This document shows, in pieces, positions 60,499-64,000 of a stretch of 64,000 nt of DNA; within the stretch, counting starts at the first letter, position 1, and every line of letters starts with the position of its first letter. Source of the stretch: Lacisediminihabitans profunda (GTDB lineage Bacteria > Actinomycetota > Actinomycetes > Actinomycetales > Microbacteriaceae). The position numbers and the translations under genes are program-made. The notes beneath the pieces were generated by a model. It had not been told where the DNA came from. It did no database searches and saw only the letters and a program-made list of their open reading frames with translations. The stretch lies in assembly GCF_008040105.1 (NCBI RefSeq), contig NZ_VRMG01000009.1, positions 62,001 through 126,000 of the forward strand, in the 5' to 3' direction.

Positions 60499-61461
60499 AT
60501 GAACGAGTCTTCCCCGCGCACCGTGGTGGTGCTCGCCGGTGGAATCTCCCACGAGAGGGATGTCTCCCTGCGATCCGGTCGCCGGGTCGCCGACAGCCTC
60601 GCCGAACACGGCATCACCGTCGAGCTTCGCGATCCGGATGCCACCCTCCTCGCCTACCTCGCCGAGACCAGACCAGACGTGGTCTGGCCGGCCCTGCACG
60701 GCGCCAGCGGGGAGGACGGCGCCCTGCGCGGCCTGCTCGACTTCATCGGCATCCCCTATGTCGGGTCCAATTCGGGTGCGGCGCGCCTCGCCTGGGACAA
60801 GCCGACCGCCAAGGTGCTGGTCGATCGCGACGGCGTGGCGACACCCAAGTCCATCGCCCTCTCCCGGGATGCCTTCCGCGAGCTCGGTGCCCAGAGCGTG
60901 CTCGACTGCCTCTCAACAGAGCTGCCGGTGCCCGTCGTGGTCAAGCCGGCCCAGGGGGGGTCGGCCCAGGGCGTGACCCTCGTCGACGATCGCGCCAACC
61001 TGCCCCGCGCAATGGTTGACGCGTACACCTATTGTGATGTCGCACTGATCGAGAAGCGCATCATCGGCACCGAAATCGCCATCGGCATCATCGACAGCGG
61101 CGACGGTCCAGTGGCCCTACCGGCGGTGGAAATACAGCCCCTATCAGGGGTTTATAGTTTCGAGGCCCGGTACAACGCCGGGGAGACCAGGTTCTTCACG
61201 CCCGCCAGGCTGGGAGCCGAGGAGACCGCGCGCGCGGCTGAGGCGGCGCTACTCGCCCACCGCACTCTCGGCCTGCGACACCTCTCTCGCGTCGACCTGA
61301 TCGTGGACGACGAGGGTATCCCCTGGTTCCTCGAGGCGAACGTGCTGCCCGGACTCACCGAAACGTCGCTCCTTCCTCAGGCGCTCGAGGCCGCCGGGCA
61401 CGATCTCGGCTGGGTCTACTCGGCTCTCGCCGAGGCCGCCATCCGGGAGAGCCGCGCCTAG
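60499..61461 (+). CDS. D-alanine-D-alanine ligase family protein
   Basis: The 320-residue ATP-grasp enzyme has 'VVVLAGGISHERDVSLRSGR', the substrate segment 'PALHGASGEDGALRGLLD', 'KPAQGGSAQGVTLVDD' and the C-terminal 'DLIVDDEGIPWFLEANVLPGLTETSLLPQA'. The conserved motifs seem intact. It is a member of the family, in the parB-parA neighbourhood, beside an aminotransferase. It may be the cell-wall ligase or a paralog with another dipeptide product, as the standard murein ddl usually lies elsewhere in actinobacteria. Confidence 0.85.
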   Translation: MNESSPRTVVVLAGGISHERDVSLRSGRRVADSLAEHGITVELRDPDATLLAYLAETRPDVVWPALHGASGEDGALRGLLDFIGIPYVGSNSGAARLAWDKPTAKVLVDRDGVATPKSIALSRDAFRELGAQSVLDCLSTELPVPVVVKPAQGGSAQGVTLVDDRANLPRAMVDAYTYCDVALIEKRIIGTEIAIGIIDSGDGPVALPAVEIQPLSGVYSFEARYNAGETRFFTPARLGAEETARAAEAALLAHRTLGLRHLSRVDLIVDDEGIPWFLEANVLPGLTETSLLPQALEAAGHDLGWVYSALAEAAIRESRA

Positions 61462-62005
61462 TTGTACTGCCCAGGCAGGTTGGTTGATTGGGTGTGACGA
61501 CTCGCTTCACTCGGTGAACGTGAGCGAGGTCCTCGTGTCCCACGCTGATGCCGCTTTGACTCTGAAACACCGTTAGGGACGTTCGCGTGTGGCCGTCGGC
61601 GGCCCTCTGGCGGTGCCGCCCGCATCGGTTGGTCCCTGTTCTTCAGGTTGGTCCCTGTTCCGCAGGACGGGCCCCGGTGACGTGGGCGCCTACCCCGCAG
61701 ACTCCAGTTATGCAGGACAGCTTGTGCAGGACACGGCAGTGGTGTCGCGACCCGAAGTGTCCCGGTCTGCAGGACGCTCCCGTCGGTTCTGCACCGATCG
61801 TCCTCGCTATCCGCCCGACACGTCCTGCACAACCCGTCCTGCATAACTGGAGTCTGCCGGGCGGGCACCCGTGAACGCCCGAGCCGTTCTGCACAACGCG
61901 TGCCATGCGCAAGGGAGCGCCGCGCAGTGGCGGGGACAAGCAGGCCGAAATGCCCTCCCAACGCCCCTGGGCAGTAAAGCTAGCGCACAGCCGTCCGATT
62001 GCGGC
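61462..62005. other. Intergenic region between ddl-like gene and parB
   Basis: This 544-base gap has no gene that I can support. It contains direct repeats of GGTTGGTCCCTGTTC (61629-61643 and 61647-61661), the 36-bp inverted repeat at 61697-61857, and many copies of TGCAGGAC or its complement. Frames on both strands are short and lack homology. Confidence 0.65.
61697..61857. repeat. Long inverted repeat with TGCAGGAC motifs
   Basis: The 36-base arms 61697-61732 and 61822-61857 are inverted complements, with only two mismatches in the middle. The arms each contain two TGCAGGAC units (61711, 61725; complement at 61822, 61836), another lies at about 61772 and the spacer is 89 bases. Several further bases outside the arms also pair. 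It could fold as a long hairpin. Confidence 0.82.
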
Positions 62006-62956
62006 CTAGCCGAATCCCGGCTCGTTCAGCTCTGCGAGGATTCGGTTGAGGTCGGCCACTGTCGCGAAGTCGATCACAATCGTGCCCTTGGTCGCGCCGA
62101 GGTTCACCTTCACCCGGGTATTGAGGCGATCCCCGAGGCGTTCGGCGATCTCATCAAGCTGACCCTGGCGCCGACCCGCACTCGGCCGAGCCGGTCGAGC
62201 CGGCTTGGTGGTGACGAGTCCCGCCGCGGACTCCGCAGCGCGCACGGACAGGTCTTCGTTCACGATCTTGTCGGCCAGACGTTCCATCGTGGCGTCGTCC
62301 CCGGCCGAGAGGATGGCCCGGGCATGTCCGGCGCTCAACACCCCGGCTGCGACGCGATTCTGCACGGACGTGGGCAGTCGCAGCAGGCGGATGGTGTTAG
62401 TGATCTGCGGACGTGACCGCCCGATCCGCGTGGCCAACTGGTCCTGCGTGATTCCGAAGTCGGCGAGGAGCTGCTGGTAGGCCGATGCCTCCTCCAGCGG
62501 GTTGAGGTTCGCCCGGTGAAGGTTCTCGAGCAGCGCATCGCGCAGCATTGCCTCGTCCGCGGTGTTCTTGACCACGGCGGGGATCGTCTCCAGCCCCAGT
62601 TCCTTGCTCGCGCGAAGGCGACGCTCGCCCATGACGAGCTCGTAGTGCGGCCCGGTGGCGGTCGCGCCGACAATCGGGCGCACGACGATCGGCTGGAGAA
62701 CGCCGACCTCGCGTATGGAGGCGACGAGTTCGTCCAGATCCTCCTTGATGAAGTCCTTGCGCGGCTGGGCGGCGTTCGGGACGATGTCGCTGGGGGCGAT
62801 GTTCGCGAGTCGGGCTCCCGGAACTGCGACGAGGCCCTCCGGCTCTGGGCGGCTCGTGGGGAAGAAGACATCTACCGGTCGCGCTGGGCTGCCCTCGTCC
62901 GTGGGGATGAGCGCGCCGATCCCTCGGCCCAGTCCGGTTCTCTTTGGTGCGGCCAT
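62006..62956 (-). CDS. parB: Chromosome partitioning protein ParB
   Basis: The 316-residue protein spreads from parS and clamps DNA as a CTPase. Seen are the N-terminal 'KRTGLGRGIGALIP', the ParB box 'VMGERRLRASKELGLETIPAVV', ENLHRANLNPLEEASAYQQL, the helix-turn-helix ITQDQLATRIGRSRPQITN and a C-terminal dimer domain 'KVNLGATKGTIVIDFATVADLNRIL'. ATG at 62956 shares a base with the parA stop. Confidence 0.95.
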   Translation of the reverse strand: MAAPKRTGLGRGIGALIPTDEGSPARPVDVFFPTSRPEPEGLVAVPGARLANIAPSDIVPNAAQPRKDFIKEDLDELVASIREVGVLQPIVVRPIVGATATGPHYELVMGERRLRASKELGLETIPAVVKNTADEAMLRDALLENLHRANLNPLEEASAYQQLLADFGITQDQLATRIGRSRPQITNTIRLLRLPTSVQNRVAAGVLSAGHARAILSAGDDATMERLADKIVNEDLSVRAAESAAGLVTTKPARPARPSAGRRQGQLDEIAERLGDRLNTRVKVNLGATKGTIVIDFATVADLNRILAELNEPGFG

Positions 62957-63870
62957 TACTGCGGTGCCCCTCGTCGTGCGATTTCGGCGGCCGCCTCGAG
63001 GTAGGAGAGCGAGCCGGTGGAGTTGGTGTCGTAACTGATTACGGTCTGACCATAGCTCGGCGCCTCCGAAATACGCACCGAACGCGGGATGAGCGTGTTG
63101 AGAACCTGGTCGGGAAAGTGATCCCGTACGTCCTGGGCGACCTGGTTCGCGAGATTCGTGCGGGAATCGTACATCGTGAGCAGGATCGTGGACACGGTGA
63201 GCACCGGATTGAGGTGTCGTTCTATCAGCTTGATGTTGTTGAGCAGCTGGCTGAGTCCCTCGAGCGCGTAGTACTCGCACTGAATCGGAATCAGCACCTC
63301 CTGCGCCGCGACGAACGCGTTGATCGTGAGCAGACCGAGCGACGGCGGGCAATCGATGAAGACGTAGTGGAAGAGGTCGGGGCTCTCGGCGAGGAACTGG
63401 TCCAGGGCGGTGTGCAGCCGCTGCTCGCGAGCGACCAGCGAGACGAGCTCGATCTCCGCGCCCGCGAGGTGAATGGTGGCCGGGAGGCAGTAGAGAGACT
63501 CGAATTCCGGGCTCTTCTGCACGACGCCGGCCATGGGGACGTCTCCGATGATCACGTCGTAGACGCTGACGGTCTCCGAGCGGTGTTCGATACCAAGGGC
63601 GGTGGAGGCGTTGCCCTGAGGATCCAGGTCGATCACCAGCACGCGAGCACCGCTGCGGGCGAGCGCCGCCGCAAGATTGACGGTGGTAGTGGTCTTGCCC
63701 ACTCCCCCCTTTTGGTTCGCGACCGTGAGAACCCGGGTCTTCGGCGGCAGGGGAAGCCGCTGGGCGGCCAGTGCCAGCTTGCGTCTCGTGATCTCGGACA
63801 ATTCCCGAGCCAACGGGGTGTCGTCGAATGCTCCGACGGAATTGACCTCGGTGGGTTCAGGATGTTTCAC
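62956..63870 (-). CDS. parA: Chromosome partitioning ATPase ParA
   Basis: The 304-residue ATPase has the deviant Walker A KGGVGKTTTTVNLAAAL (54-70) and DLDPQGNASTALG, and 'FIDCPPSLGLLTINAFVAAQEVL'. It moves the ParB-bound origin. The start GTG at 63870 lies within the parS site (63863-63878) and overlaps the rsmG end. A longer frame upstream has no homology to ParA. Confidence 0.95.
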   Translation of the reverse strand: MKHPEPTEVNSVGAFDDTPLARELSEITRRKLALAAQRLPLPPKTRVLTVANQKGGVGKTTTTVNLAAALARSGARVLVIDLDPQGNASTALGIEHRSETVSVYDVIIGDVPMAGVVQKSPEFESLYCLPATIHLAGAEIELVSLVAREQRLHTALDQFLAESPDLFHYVFIDCPPSLGLLTINAFVAAQEVLIPIQCEYYALEGLSQLLNNIKLIERHLNPVLTVSTILLTMYDSRTNLANQVAQDVRDHFPDQVLNTLIPRSVRISEAPSYGQTVISYDTNSTGSLSYLEAAAEIARRGAPQ

Positions 63871-64000
63871 GTGAAACCTTCTTGGCTGGGGAGGTGGGGC
63901 GATGGTGAGCGAACGAGCGGGCGCACCGAGGCTGTGCCCGACCATCCGTCACGCTCGACTCACGTTGTGCGGCCGCCAAGACGACTCGCACCACGAAGCA
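63857..64000 (-). CDS. rsmG: 16S rRNA methyltransferase RsmG (GidB), C-terminal end
   Basis: Only one minus-strand frame is open from the right edge. It gives 47 residues ending VSRETS and stops at 63857, within the parA start. The VSRET ending is the in-frame reading of parS and is common in actinobacterial RsmG. The gene order rsmG-parA-parB fits. The body of the gene is beyond the window, so identification rests on position and the ending. Confidence 0.58.
   Translation of the reverse strand, partial: CFVVRVVLAAAQRESSVTDGRAQPRCARSFAHHRPTSPAKKVSRETS
63863..63878. promoter_or_regulatory. parS centromere site
   Basis: TGTTTCACGTGAAACC matches the parS consensus TGTTTCACGTGAAACA at 15 of 16 positions, with the full CACGTG palindrome core. 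It overlaps the parA start codon and the rsmG end. ParB would load here. Confidence 0.9.

Noticed and set aside
61587-61874. Short plus-strand frames in the gap before parB
   Set aside because: They overlap the inverted repeat, overlap each other in different frames, and have no recognisable motif or ribosome site.
1-64000. tRNA or rRNA genes
   Set aside because: I looked in the gaps for cloverleaf-like sequence and the conserved GGTTCGAATCC-type arm and saw none. A tRNAscan-SE and Infernal run would be decisive, and a hit would refute this.

Overview
The window is GC-rich DNA from a flagellated actinobacterium. The best guess is the family Microbacteriaceae. This rests on gene order and families: an actinobacterial-type flagellar cluster, an inositol-phosphate synthase (inositol is a mycothiol precursor), an ngc-type amino-sugar transporter, a DUF6049-murJ-trxB-trxA string and a parB-parA-rsmG string next to a parS site. 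The last of these normally lies close to the chromosomal replication origin, so the right end of the window is probably near oriC. No rRNA, tRNA, IS element, prophage or CRISPR array was seen.

Region 1 (1-12734) is a flagellar island. On the minus strand, reading leftward, it holds fliA, fliC, fliD, fliS, a small unknown gene, flgB, flgC, fliE, fliF, fliG, fliH and the start of fliI. On the plus strand it holds flgN, flgK, flgL and fliW. Three nearly identical sigma-28 promoters (CTAACG, then GCCGATA) precede fliC, flgB and flgN, so the sigma factor made by fliA can be linked directly to its targets.

Region 2 (12804-22577) is mainly an amino-sugar locus. An RpiR-type regulator sits between a minus-strand operon (GlcNAc-kinase-like, DUF5107 protein, Gfo/Idh oxidoreductase) and a plus-strand operon (SIS isomerase and an NgcEFG-like ABC importer without its own ATPase). 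The DUF5107 gene is broken by a one-base frameshift in a G5 run.

Region 3 (22583-29318) holds assorted genes: a DinB-like protein, two small membrane proteins, a PIF1-like helicase, a CopD/CtaG copper and cytochrome-oxidase assembly protein whose start is overlapped by a 71-bp tandem repeat, and HU.

Region 4 (29434-33411) is a zinc-homeostasis neighbourhood. Cysteine-poor ribosomal proteins S14, L33 and L28 lie beside zur-znuB-znuC-znuA. The znuA promoter carries a Zur-like operator.

Region 5 (33603-42370) has a glycine-betaine-type ABC transporter, a branched 2-oxoacid dehydrogenase (E1a, E1b, E2, no E3), a HisC-like aminotransferase and a small 4-TM protein.

Region 6 (42386-47139) has a WXG100-like protein paired with a membrane-linked alpha/beta hydrolase, then a low-molecular-weight tyrosine phosphatase, purB and two membrane proteins.

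Region 7 (47217-64000) is the replication and chromosome-biology end. It contains dnaB; a 509-bp gap with a series of DnaA-box-like sites and repeats; rplI-rpsR-ssb-rpsF with an S6:S18-type leader; ino1; the CCA-adding enzyme; DUF6049; murJ; trxB; trxA; an aminotransferase; a D-Ala-D-Ala ligase paralog; a 544-bp gap with a 36-bp inverted repeat; parB; parA; parS; and the 3' end of rsmG.
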